Assembly: GCA_963790335.1 (NCBI GenBank)
Contig: CAWBOB010000011.1
Location: forward strand, 1 to 49,928
Reading direction: 5' to 3'
DNA: 49,928 nt
Origin: JAOUEA01 sp963790335
GTDB lineage: Bacteria > Actinomycetota > UBA4738 > HRBIN12
This document shows, piece by piece, positions 37,963 through 46,184 of the stretch (the stretch's first letter is position 1; every line of letters begins with the position of its first letter). Both the position numbers and the translations under genes were made by a program. A model generated the notes under the pieces. It was not told the DNA's origin and did no database searches. It saw only the letters and a list, made by a program, of their open reading frames with translations.

Positions 37963-39701
37963 CAGTACTTCCGCTCCATGGGCACGTAGGGCCCCATCTT
38001 CACGGGTTTGAAGTCGAGCCGGATCGACCCGTCGTCGTTGCGGTAGGCGAGCGTGTGCTTCAGCCAGTTCGCGTCGTCACGCAGCGGATGATCGTCGCGA
38101 TAGTGGCCACCGCGGCTCTCCGTGCGAGCGCGCGCGCTCACGACGAGCGCCTGCGCACAGTCGAGCAGGTAGCCGACCTCCACGGTCTCCATCAGGTCGG
38201 TGTTGTACATCGCCCCCTTGTCGGTGATCGCCACGCGGGCGAACCGTTCCTGCAGGCCGCCGATGATCGCTTCCATCTTCGACAGGCTCTCTTCGCTCCG
38301 GACCACGAAGGCGAGGTCGAACATGCTCGTCTGCAGCTCGGCGCGGATCTCGGCTGCGTTGGTTCCGTCGCCGCGCTGCAGGATCGCCTCGAGCGACGCC
38401 GAGGTCGCAGCCGTCGGCCGCTCGGGCAGGTCGGGGTGCGCGGCGTGCTTCGCGTGGCGGGCGGCGTCGGCGCCGGCGCGACGTCCGAACACGACCAGGT
38501 CGAGCAGCGAGTTCGTGCCGAGCCGGTTCGCGCCGTGCACGCTCACGCACGCGCATTCACCGGCTGCATACAGTCCCGGGATCGGCGTCTCCTCGGGACC
38601 CGTGACGACGCGGCCGTCGACGTCGGTCGGGATGCCACCCATGGCGTAGTGGGCCGTGGGTTGGATCGGGACCGGTTCCTTCGTGGGCTCGACCTTCAGG
38701 TAGACCCGCGCGAACTCGGTGATGTCGGGCAGCTTCTCCTCGATCACCTTGGGGTCGAGGTGCGTGATGTCGAGGAAGGCCCAGTCGCCGTTGGGGCCGC
38801 CGCCGCGGCCTTCCTTGATCTCCTGATAGATCGCGCGGCTCACCATGTCTCGCGGCGCGAGGTCCTTGATCGTGGGGGCGTAGCGCTCCATGAAACGCTC
38901 GCCGTCCTTGTTGCGCACGATGCCGCCTTCACCGCGTGCTGCTTCGCTGAGCAGCACCCCGAGCTTCGCGAGCCCGGTCGGGTGGAACTGGAACATCTCC
39001 ATGTCCTCGAGCGGCACGCCGCGGCGCCACACCACCGCTGGGCCGTCACCGGTGAGCGCGTGCGCGTTCGACGTCACGCTGAACATGCGCCCGTAGCCGC
39101 CCGTGGCGAACACCACCGACTTCGCCCGGAAGACGTGGAGCTCTCCGGTCGCGAGCTCGTACGCGACGATGCCGGCGGCGGCCCCGTCGGCATCGCGCAG
39201 CAGGTCGAGGCAGTAGTACTCGTTGAAGAAGCGCACGTCGCGCTTCACGCACTGCTGGTAGAGCGTCTGCAGGATCATGTGGCCGGTGCGGTCGGCCGCG
39301 TAGCACGCGCGGCGCACCGGCCGCTCGCCGTGCTCGGCCGTGTGTCCGCCGAACCGGCGCTGGTCGATGCGCCCCTCAGGGGTGCGGTTGAACGGCAAGC
39401 CCCACCGCTCGAGCTGGTAGATCGCGTCGATCGCTTCCTCGGTCATGAGCATGGCAGCGGGCTGATCGACGAGGTAGTCGCCGCCCTTGATCGTGTCGAA
39501 GGCGTGCCACTCGGGGTGGTCTTCCTCGGTGTTGCCGAGGGCCGCGCACACCCCGCCCTGCGCCGCCCCCGTGTGCGACCGGGTGGGGTAGAGCTTGGAG
39601 ATCACCGCCGTCTTGACCTGATCGCTGAGCTCGATCGCGGCGCGCATGCCGGCGCCACCGCCGCCGATCACGAGCGCGTCGTAGGTGTGGGTCGTGGCCA
39701 T
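37962..39701 (-). CDS. sdhA: succinate dehydrogenase flavoprotein subunit
   Basis: 579 aa from the ATG at 39701 (MATTHTYDALVIGGGGAG), chosen over a longer open frame because it gives the canonical Rossmann N-terminus. Covalent-FAD His in RSHTGAAQGGVCA; substrate loop FHPTGLAK, ARGEGGIVRNKDGERFM and RDMVSRAIYQE; HYAMGGIPTDVDGRV; AAGECACVSVHGANRLGTNSLLD. All catalytic segments are intact. It oxidises succinate to fumarate on the inner face of the membrane. The stop overlaps the sdhB start; the sdhD stop is 2 bases upstream. Confidence 0.97.
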   Translation of the reverse strand: MATTHTYDALVIGGGGAGMRAAIELSDQVKTAVISKLYPTRSHTGAAQGGVCAALGNTEEDHPEWHAFDTIKGGDYLVDQPAAMLMTEEAIDAIYQLERWGLPFNRTPEGRIDQRRFGGHTAEHGERPVRRACYAADRTGHMILQTLYQQCVKRDVRFFNEYYCLDLLRDADGAAAGIVAYELATGELHVFRAKSVVFATGGYGRMFSVTSNAHALTGDGPAVVWRRGVPLEDMEMFQFHPTGLAKLGVLLSEAARGEGGIVRNKDGERFMERYAPTIKDLAPRDMVSRAIYQEIKEGRGGGPNGDWAFLDITHLDPKVIEEKLPDITEFARVYLKVEPTKEPVPIQPTAHYAMGGIPTDVDGRVVTGPEETPIPGLYAAGECACVSVHGANRLGTNSLLDLVVFGRRAGADAARHAKHAAHPDLPERPTAATSASLEAILQRGDGTNAAEIRAELQTSMFDLAFVVRSEESLSKMEAIIGGLQERFARVAITDKGAMYNTDLMETVEVGYLLDCAQALVVSARARTESRGGHYRDDHPLRDDANWLKHTLAYRNDDGSIRLDFKPVKMGPYVPMERKY

Positions 39702-39703
39702 CG

Positions 39704-40150
39704 CTACGCGCCCGATGTGACCGGCGTGAACGTCACGACGATGATCGTGCCGAGCACGAACAGCGTGAAGCCGAGCACGTAGAAGACCATGTTCATCGAG
39801 AAGCGGACGGCGGGGGAGCGCACGTAGTCGAGCGTCACGTTGCGCAGTCCGTTGATGCCGTGGATCAGCGCGAGGGTGAGCATCATCCAGTCCCATGTGC
39901 GCCACAGGGGACTCGACCAGCGGTCGGCCACGAAGTTGTAGTCGACGCGCTCAACGCCGTCGGCGGGCAGGTGCATGATCAGCGTGTGCCCCACGGCGAG
40001 CACGAGCAGCACGATGCCGCTGATCCGCATGAAGAGCCACATCCAGAGCTCGAAGCCACCCACCGGACGCTCTCGGCCGGAGACGTACCCGCGCTGCGGT
40101 TGTGAAGGCGCGTCCCCAGGGGGCGTGGGTCGTTCGATCGTCGTCGCCAT
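39704..40150 (-). CDS. sdhD: succinate dehydrogenase membrane anchor subunit
   Basis: 148 aa with three hydrophobic helices (about 33-60, 88-108 and 118-143). His residues in VGHTLIMH and ALIHGING fit haem or quinone contacts. An N-terminal Pro-rich cytosolic tail of about 30 residues. It starts 13 bases after sdhC and is followed by sdhA, the order usual for actinobacterial complex II with two anchor subunits. Confidence 0.9.
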   Translation of the reverse strand: MATTIERPTPPGDAPSQPQRGYVSGRERPVGGFELWMWLFMRISGIVLLVLAVGHTLIMHLPADGVERVDYNFVADRWSSPLWRTWDWMMLTLALIHGINGLRNVTLDYVRSPAVRFSMNMVFYVLGFTLFVLGTIIVVTFTPVTSGA

Positions 40151-40163
40151 CAGCCCGCTCCGC

Positions 40164-40565
40164 TCACAACAGGTCGATGATCTGCTTGCCCATGATGGCG
40201 GTGACGACCAGGGCCGAGGCCGCGAACACGAGCGCCGACGAGCGCCCCACAGCCTTGATGTGGCCTGCGAGGCTCGGGAAGAAGTCGATCAGCGTGATCT
40301 TGATGCCGTTGATCGAATGGAAGAGCACCGCGAGGACCAGTCCGAGCTCGAGCACGTGCACCGCCGGATTCTTGTACGCATCGGTGACCCGGTTGTACGC
40401 CTCGGGACCCCAGCCGACCAGCGCGGTATCGACGATGTGGGCGAAGAGATACAGGATGACGGCCACGCCGGTGATGCGGTGGAACATCCACGACCATTGG
40501 CCCTCGTGACCCCTGTACGCGGTCCCGAAGTCGCTCTTCTGCTTCCTGCTGAGTCTGGTCGCCAC
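40164..40565 (-). CDS. sdhC: succinate dehydrogenase cytochrome b556 subunit
   Basis: 133 aa from a GTG at 40565, preceded by GAGG at a good distance; a GTG at 40574 is an alternative. Three membrane helices. Signature WSWMFHRITGVAVILYLFAHI (quinone-site Ser/Arg region and haem His), and a second His in LFHSINGIKI. First gene of the sdh operon; its promoter should lie in 40566-40686. Confidence 0.92.
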   Translation of the reverse strand: MATRLSRKQKSDFGTAYRGHEGQWSWMFHRITGVAVILYLFAHIVDTALVGWGPEAYNRVTDAYKNPAVHVLELGLVLAVLFHSINGIKITLIDFFPSLAGHIKAVGRSSALVFAASALVVTAIMGKQIIDLL

Positions 40566-40686
40566 GGCTATCACCCTCAGGCTAGCTCGCGCTTCGGCGA
40601 ACGACCGTGCCGAAGCGTCCAGCGGACGGCGCGCAGTCTACCCCGTCGTGGCAGGCCGCCCCCCGCACGAGCCGATGCGCCCGCGA

Positions 40687-41325
40687 TCACGTCACGCGGA
40701 GCGCGACGAGCACGCCGTCGCGGATCGGCAGGATCGTGGTCACGTAGCGCTCGTCCGCGGCCACCATGGCGTTGTGCTCGCGGATCGCCTCGGTGACGTC
40801 GTCGGGCGGCTCGCCGTCGGGGGGCACCCGGCCGTACCAGAGCGTGTTGTCGCAGACGTAGAGTCCGCCGACCCGCACACGATCCCGCGCGGCACGCCAC
40901 GCGTCGGGATACCCGTGCTTGTCGATGTCGTCGTACACGACGTCGAACGCACCATCGACCGATGCGAACGACGTGAGCGCGTCGCCGACGTGGTACCGCA
41001 TCCGCTCCCACACCCCGGCGCGCCCCAGGTAGTCCGCCGCCTTCCGTTCGTTGGCGGCGTCGCCGTCGGTGAGGTGGATCTCGCCCTCGGCGCCGGTGGC
41101 CTTCGCGAACCAGTACGCCGAGTACCCGAATCCCGATCCGAGCTCGAACACACGCCGGGCTCCGATCGAGGCGGCCTGCACCCACAGCGTGACGCCCACG
41201 TTCCTCCCGACGATGGGGAAGCCGAGCTCGGCCGCCTCGGCTTCCATCTCGAGCAGCACCGGTTCGTCGTGACGGGCATGGAGCGACGCCGTGTAGGTCT
41301 CGATGCGGGGATCGACGATGTCCAT
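40687..41325 (-). CDS. SAM-dependent O-methyltransferase (class I, caffeoyl-CoA OMT-like)
   Basis: 212 aa from the ATG at 41325 (an upstream in-frame start exists at 41367). SAM site VFELGSGFGYSAYWFAKA with the acidic LTDGD at the end of strand 2; metal-binding Asp pair region VYDDIDKHGYPD; VCDNTLWYGRV, typical of metal-dependent catechol/caffeoyl-CoA O-methyltransferases. Frame intact. Substrate unknown. Confidence 0.88.
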   Translation of the reverse strand: MDIVDPRIETYTASLHARHDEPVLLEMEAEAAELGFPIVGRNVGVTLWVQAASIGARRVFELGSGFGYSAYWFAKATGAEGEIHLTDGDAANERKAADYLGRAGVWERMRYHVGDALTSFASVDGAFDVVYDDIDKHGYPDAWRAARDRVRVGGLYVCDNTLWYGRVPPDGEPPDDVTEAIREHNAMVAADERYVTTILPIRDGVLVALRVT

Positions 41326-41422
41326 GAGCGAACCGTACTCGAGGCTGCGAGGTTCGCCGGGCAGCATGTGGGAGCCGGCACGGCCGTTGCGCGCTCGCCG
41401 GGGAACCGAGAGACTTCCGGCG

Positions 41423-42412
41423 ATGGAGCCGTCAGAGGAGCTGCGTCAGGTCGTTCGGCGCTTCTTCGCCGCTGTGCACCAAGGAGACCAGGAAGCCGCG
41501 AGCCGGCGCTTCTCCCGGGAGCCCGGGTTCGAACGGTTCGGCTCGGATCCGGCGGAGTGGTGGCAGGACGGGGAGGCGTCGACCCGCATCTGGCTGCAGC
41601 AGATGCACGAGCTGGGCGGTGGCTTCCCCTGGACCCTGGTCGGCGACGTGCACGCCATGACGGAAGGAAGCGTTGGCTGGGCGGGTCTTCAGGCAGAGTG
41701 GGCGACACCGAATGGGCCGCAGGGTTTCCGATTGACCCTCGTCCTGCACCTCGAGCACGGTGAGTGGAGGATCGTGCATGCCCATGGGTCGATCCCCGCT
41801 CTGAACGAAGAGCAGGGCTTCACGCTGACGACCTCGGTTGATGACATCGCCGAGTCGGTCACGAACTCGCGGCCCGACCTGTCTGCCACCTCGGCCGCCG
41901 ACGGCACCGTGACGATCGCATTCACGGACATCGAGGACTCGACCAGGTTGAACGGATTCCTCGGCGACGAGCGTTGGGTGGACGTGCTCCGCGCCCACAA
42001 CGGCGTCTTGCAGGACGCGACGGCCCAGTTCGGGGGATCGATCGTCAAGAATCAGGGAGACGGTTTCATGCTCGCGTTCCCCTCGTCCCGATCGGCGATC
42101 CGATGTGCGATCGCGATCGAGCGGGGCATCGCCGAGCGCTTCCACGATCCGGGCTCACTGGTGCGGGTGCGCATCGGCATCCACGTCGGGGAGGCCGTTC
42201 GGGAAGCCGACGACTTCTTCGGACACGCGGTTGCCTATGCGGCCCGGATCGCCTCGGCTGCGGCGGGGGGCGAGATCGTCGTCTCCTCGCTCGTGCACGA
42301 CCTGGTCGGCCAGACGAGCGACGTTCGATTCGGTGAGGCCCGATCGGTGGAGCTGAAGGGTATCGCGGGGTCGCATCGCATCTACCCGGTGGAGATCCCG
42401 GCGCACGACTGA
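41423..42412 (+). CDS. NTF2/SnoaL-like domain fused to class III nucleotide cyclase
   Basis: 329 aa. Residues about 1-128 look like an NTF2/SnoaL fold (LRQVVRRFFAAVHQGDQEAAS; LHLEHGEWRIVHAHGS), a small-ligand pocket. The cyclase domain is about 160-325: metal Asp169 (FTDIEDST) and Asp213 (NQGDGFMLAF), Lys209 in the adenine-contacting position and Asp264 in the second, so this member has the residues of a true adenylyl cyclase. Ala271 replaces the transition-state Asn; Arg275 (AARI) is kept. The C-terminus is VELKGIAGSHRIYPVE. Cytosolic, no membrane segment. Sits between the methyltransferase and the mutase. Confidence 0.87.
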   Translation: MEPSEELRQVVRRFFAAVHQGDQEAASRRFSREPGFERFGSDPAEWWQDGEASTRIWLQQMHELGGGFPWTLVGDVHAMTEGSVGWAGLQAEWATPNGPQGFRLTLVLHLEHGEWRIVHAHGSIPALNEEQGFTLTTSVDDIAESVTNSRPDLSATSAADGTVTIAFTDIEDSTRLNGFLGDERWVDVLRAHNGVLQDATAQFGGSIVKNQGDGFMLAFPSSRSAIRCAIAIERGIAERFHDPGSLVRVRIGIHVGEAVREADDFFGHAVAYAARIASAAAGGEIVVSSLVHDLVGQTSDVRFGEARSVELKGIAGSHRIYPVEIPAHD

Positions 42413-42471
42413 GTCGGCAACGATCCGTTCGGATTACCGTGGAACCGGCCCCTCGGCCGAGCCGATCGCAC

Positions 42472-42477
42472 AGGAGG
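42472..42477 (+). promoter_or_regulatory. Shine-Dalgarno deciding the mutase large-subunit start
   Basis: AGGAGG three bases before the ATG at 42481; the frame stays open upstream to 42439 but without a start signal. Confidence 0.6.
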
Positions 42478-42480
42478 ACG

Positions 42481-44076
42481 ATGACTGACTCGCAGGAAGG
42501 CCGACGCACCGATTCCGGGATCGAGCTGAAACCGCTCTACACCGTCGACGACCTGGCGGCCGCAGGTCACGATCCCGAGCGTGATCTCGGCGAGCCGGGG
42601 GCCTATCCGTTCACGCGCGGCGTCTACCGCACGATGTTCCGCAGCCGGTTGTGGACGATGCGCCAGTACGCCGGCATGGCGACCGCCGCCGAGACCAACG
42701 CGCGGTTCCGATACCTGCTCGATCAGGGACAGACGGGCATCAGCGTGGCCTTCGATCTTCCGACCCAGATGGGACTCGACTCCGATCACCCGCGGGCAGA
42801 GGGCGAGGTCGGCAAGACCGGCGTGGCGATCGATTCGGTCGACGACATGGCCCGCCTGCTCGACGGCATCCCGCTCGACCGGGTCTCCACATCGATGACG
42901 ATCAACGCCACGGCGCCGATCCTGCTGCTGCTCTACGAGCTGGTCGCAGAGCAACAGGGCGTCGCTGCGAGCGAGATCAGCGGCACCGTGCAGAACGACA
43001 TCCTCAAGGAGTACGCGGCACGGGGCACCTACATCTATCCACCGGAACCCTCGATGCGCCTGATCACCGACCTGTTCGCGTACTGCGGTGAGCACGTGCC
43101 TCGGTGGAACACGATCTCGATCAGCGGATACCACATGCGTGAGGCCGGGTCGACCGCGGCCCAGGAGATCGCGTTCACGCTCGCCGACGGCATCGCCTAC
43201 GTGCAGGCGGCGCTCGACGCTGGGCTCGCGATCGACGAGTTCGCGCCCAGACTCTCGTTCTTCTTCGCGTGTCACATGAACTTCTTCGAGGAGATCGCGA
43301 AGTTCCGTGCGGCACGGCGCATGTGGGCGCGCATCATGCGCGAGCGGTTCGGCGCCGAGGATCCGAGGAGCTGGATGCTTCGGTTCCACACCCAGACCGG
43401 CGGCGCCACGCTCACGGCGCAGCAGCCCGAGGTCAACATCGTGCGCACGGCGCTCGAAGCGCTCGCCGCCGTGCTCGGCGGTACCCAGTCGCTCCATACG
43501 AATTCGTACGACGAGGCGCTCGCGCTGCCCACCGAGCACAGCGCGACGATCGCGCTGCGCACGCAGCAGATCATCGGCTTCGAGACGGGTATCACCGAGA
43601 CGGCCGACCCCGTGGGCGGCTCGTTCTACGTGGAGTCGCTCACGAACGAGCTGGAGCGGCTCGCGACCGAGCTGAACGACGAGGTCGACGCGATGGGCGG
43701 GGCCGTCCGCGCCATCGAGGCGGGCTTCTATCAGGACGAGATCCACGAAGCGGCGTTCCGGGTGCAGCAGGGCATCGAGTCGGGCGAGCGCGTCGTCGTG
43801 GGTGTGAACCGCTTCGTCGAGGAAGACGAGCAACCGATCGAGCTGCAGCGCATCTCCGAGGCCGAGACCGCGAAGCAGATCGAGCGGGTGCGGGCGTTGC
43901 GCGCAGATCGCGATCAGCAGGCGGTCGACGCTGCGCTCGCCGCCGTGGGTGCGGCCGCGGCCGGCACCGACAACCTGCTGCCGCCGATGAAGGAAGCGCT
44001 CCGCGCCAGCGCGACCCTCGGAGAGGTGAGCGAAACGCTCCGCCAGACCTTCGGCGAGTACCGTCCCACGACGTAG
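42481..44076 (+). CDS. mcmA1: methylmalonyl-CoA mutase large (catalytic) subunit, split type
   Basis: 531 aa TIM-barrel subunit without its B12 domain. Residues that separate methylmalonyl-CoA from isobutyryl-CoA mutase are of the former kind: Tyr in WTMRQYAG (MutB Tyr89, Phe in IcmA) and Arg in YAARGTYIYPP (MutB Arg207, Gln in IcmA). SGYHMREAGST holds the active-site His (MutB His244). SVAFDLPTQ, GTVQNDILKEY, GGTQSLHTNS and ADPVGGSFYVE are typical. It pairs with the B12 subunit at 4032-4442. Frame intact. Confidence 0.95.
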   Translation: MTDSQEGRRTDSGIELKPLYTVDDLAAAGHDPERDLGEPGAYPFTRGVYRTMFRSRLWTMRQYAGMATAAETNARFRYLLDQGQTGISVAFDLPTQMGLDSDHPRAEGEVGKTGVAIDSVDDMARLLDGIPLDRVSTSMTINATAPILLLLYELVAEQQGVAASEISGTVQNDILKEYAARGTYIYPPEPSMRLITDLFAYCGEHVPRWNTISISGYHMREAGSTAAQEIAFTLADGIAYVQAALDAGLAIDEFAPRLSFFFACHMNFFEEIAKFRAARRMWARIMRERFGAEDPRSWMLRFHTQTGGATLTAQQPEVNIVRTALEALAAVLGGTQSLHTNSYDEALALPTEHSATIALRTQQIIGFETGITETADPVGGSFYVESLTNELERLATELNDEVDAMGGAVRAIEAGFYQDEIHEAAFRVQQGIESGERVVVGVNRFVEEDEQPIELQRISEAETAKQIERVRALRADRDQQAVDAALAAVGAAAAGTDNLLPPMKEALRASATLGEVSETLRQTFGEYRPTT

Positions 44077-44136
44077 CTCGCTCCGTTCCGCCGTCGGGTA
44101 CCGGACACGCCGATGACGTGGGAACATGCGGTTCCC

Positions 44137-44142
44137 GGAGGA
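44137..44142 (+). promoter_or_regulatory. ribosome-binding site of the TPR cyclase
   Basis: GGAGGA ends 6 bases before the GTG at 44149 and favours that start over the ATG at 44113. Confidence 0.55.
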
Positions 44143-44148
44143 TCGGCC

Positions 44149-46092
44149 GTGACGGACGTCACCACGCTCGAACGGGCTCGACAGGCCCTGGCGGACCACG
44201 CCTGGGCCGACGCGTACGAAGGCTTCGCGCAGGCCGCCGAGGCCCGAACGCTGGCGGGAGAAGATCTGGAGCAGCTCGCCGAGGCGGCATGGTGGACCGC
44301 CAGGCCCGACGCATGCATCGACGCGTGGGAGCGAGCCTACGAGGCGCATGCGAACGCCGGGAACCCGCCTCGCGCTGCCTACGTTGCGCTCAAGCTCGCC
44401 GATCAGTGGAGCGAACGGTTGCAGTCGGCGCAGGCAGCAGGTTGGTTCCGGCGGGCGACCAGGCTGCTCGAAGGGGAACCGGGATGCGTGGAGCAGGGAT
44501 ACCTCGAGCTCGCGATGGCCAAGAGCAGCGGGAGCGTCGACGCGATGATGGGGCACGCGACGGCGGCGCTGGACATCGGCTCGCGGTTCGGCGACCGGGA
44601 TCTGCAGGCGTTCGGGCTCATGTGCCAGGGCATGGCTCACATCCTGCAGGCGCAGGTGGAAGCGGGCATGTCGCTGATCGACGAGGCCACCGCGGCGGCC
44701 GTGGGAGGCGAGCTCTCGCCGTTCGCGACGGGCATCGTGTACTGCTTCATGATCGTGGCGTGCCGCGACCTCGCCGACTACCGGCGGGCGGGAGAATGGA
44801 CGGAGGCGACGAAGCGATGGTGCGACCGGCAATCCATCAACGGGTTCCCCGGGCACTGCAGGGTTCGTCGGGCGGAGATCATGCGTCTGCGGGGGGCCTT
44901 CGCCGAAGCGGAGGACGAGGCTCGTCACGCGGTACGAGAGCTGATCTCGTTCGGAGAGCTCCCCATCGCGGGCGCAGGCTTCTACGAGATCGGTGAGATC
45001 CGTCTCCGGATCGGTGATCTGGACGGCGCCGAGGAAGCGTTCACGCAGGCGCATCAGCGCGGGAACGATGCCCAGCCGGGGCTCGCGCTGCTGCAGCTGG
45101 CACGGGGTCGTTCCGTGGCGGCCCGGTCTTCGATCCGAGCCGCCCTCGCGGACCAGCCCATCGCGCTGGTCAGAGGCCGTCTGCTTCCGGCTCAGGTCGA
45201 GATCGCGTTGGCTGCCCACGACGCGTCGGAGGCTCGCGAGGCGGCCGAAGAGCTGAGCGAGATCGCCTCCGCGTACGCGGCGCCTCTGTGGCAGGCGAGC
45301 TCCCACCAGGCGCTCGGGGCGGTGCTCACGTACGAGAGCGACGCGGCTGCAGCGATCGCCGAACTCCGTCGGGCCGTCCGGCTGTGGACCGAAGCAGACC
45401 TCCCCTTCGAAACCGCGCAGGCACGCCGATCCCTGGCCATGGCTCATCGGGCACACGGCGACGAAGCATCGGCTCTGCTCGAACTCCAGGCCGCGCGTGC
45501 CACGTTCGAGCAGCTGGGTGCGGGCCTCGAGGCGAAGCGCTGCATCTCGTTGATCGATGCGGGCGCTCCGGCCATCGGCATCCGGGTGACGCGGGCATTC
45601 ATGTTCACCGACATCGTCGGATCGACCAACCTGCTGGAAACGATCGGCGACGAAGCATGGGAGGACGTCGTGCGCTGGCACGACGAGGCCTTGAGGGCGA
45701 TGATCGAGTCCCACGAGGGGGAGGTCGTTCACTCGACGGGAGACGGCTTCTTCGCGAGCTTCTCCGACATCGACGCCGCCGCCGAGAGCGCGGTCGCGAT
45801 CCAGCGGCTGCTCGCGGAGCATCGGCGGCGCCATGGGTTCGCCCCACAGGTACGGATCGGGATGCACGCAGCTGAAGCGACGGCCATCGCCGACGACTAC
45901 GCGGGCCTCGGTGTGCATCAGGCCGCGAGGGTGGGCGCCCTGGCCGAAGGCGGCGAGATCGTGGTGACCCTCGGTTCGTTGCAGGGTCGGTCGATCCCCT
46001 ATCCCGTCGGGAACGAGCGGACGGTCACCCTGAAAGGCATCGCGCGACCCGTCCCGGTCGCGAGCATCGAGTGGCATCCTGGCTCACCGTGA
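44149..46092 (+). CDS. TPR-repeat protein with C-terminal class III nucleotide cyclase
   Basis: 647 aa from the GTG at 44149 (659 from the ATG at 44113). Residues about 1-470 are alpha-helical TPR-like repeats (for example YLELAMAKSSG, GAFAEAEDEARHAV, IGDLDGAEEAFTQAHQRG, AIAELRRAVRLW). The cyclase domain occupies about 482-640: FTDIVGST and STGDGFFASF supply the metal Asp pair, His sits in the Lys position, Asp in DYAGLGV is the second base contact, and HQAARVGAL has His for Asn and the conserved Arg. C-terminus VTLKGIARPVPVASIEW. Convergent with the cNMP-binding transporter fusion only 92 bases away, suggesting producer and receiver of the same signal. Confidence 0.9.
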   Translation: MTDVTTLERARQALADHAWADAYEGFAQAAEARTLAGEDLEQLAEAAWWTARPDACIDAWERAYEAHANAGNPPRAAYVALKLADQWSERLQSAQAAGWFRRATRLLEGEPGCVEQGYLELAMAKSSGSVDAMMGHATAALDIGSRFGDRDLQAFGLMCQGMAHILQAQVEAGMSLIDEATAAAVGGELSPFATGIVYCFMIVACRDLADYRRAGEWTEATKRWCDRQSINGFPGHCRVRRAEIMRLRGAFAEAEDEARHAVRELISFGELPIAGAGFYEIGEIRLRIGDLDGAEEAFTQAHQRGNDAQPGLALLQLARGRSVAARSSIRAALADQPIALVRGRLLPAQVEIALAAHDASEAREAAEELSEIASAYAAPLWQASSHQALGAVLTYESDAAAAIAELRRAVRLWTEADLPFETAQARRSLAMAHRAHGDEASALLELQAARATFEQLGAGLEAKRCISLIDAGAPAIGIRVTRAFMFTDIVGSTNLLETIGDEAWEDVVRWHDEALRAMIESHEGEVVHSTGDGFFASFSDIDAAAESAVAIQRLLAEHRRRHGFAPQVRIGMHAAEATAIADDYAGLGVHQAARVGALAEGGEIVVTLGSLQGRSIPYPVGNERTVTLKGIARPVPVASIEWHPGSP

Positions 46093-46184
46093 TGGCGAGG
46101 TTCGCCTCCTCTCGAAGCGGGGACGAACGGCCGACTCGACGACACGCTTCCGTCGATCCACTCGCAGACGCCTCTCCTCACGTC

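Noticed and set aside
42382..46077. A 1231-codon open frame on the minus strand
   Set aside because: It lies exactly opposite the mutase large subunit and the TPR cyclase, both with strong family matches. Its translation is Arg/Asp/His-rich low-complexity sequence typical of antisense frames in high-GC DNA.
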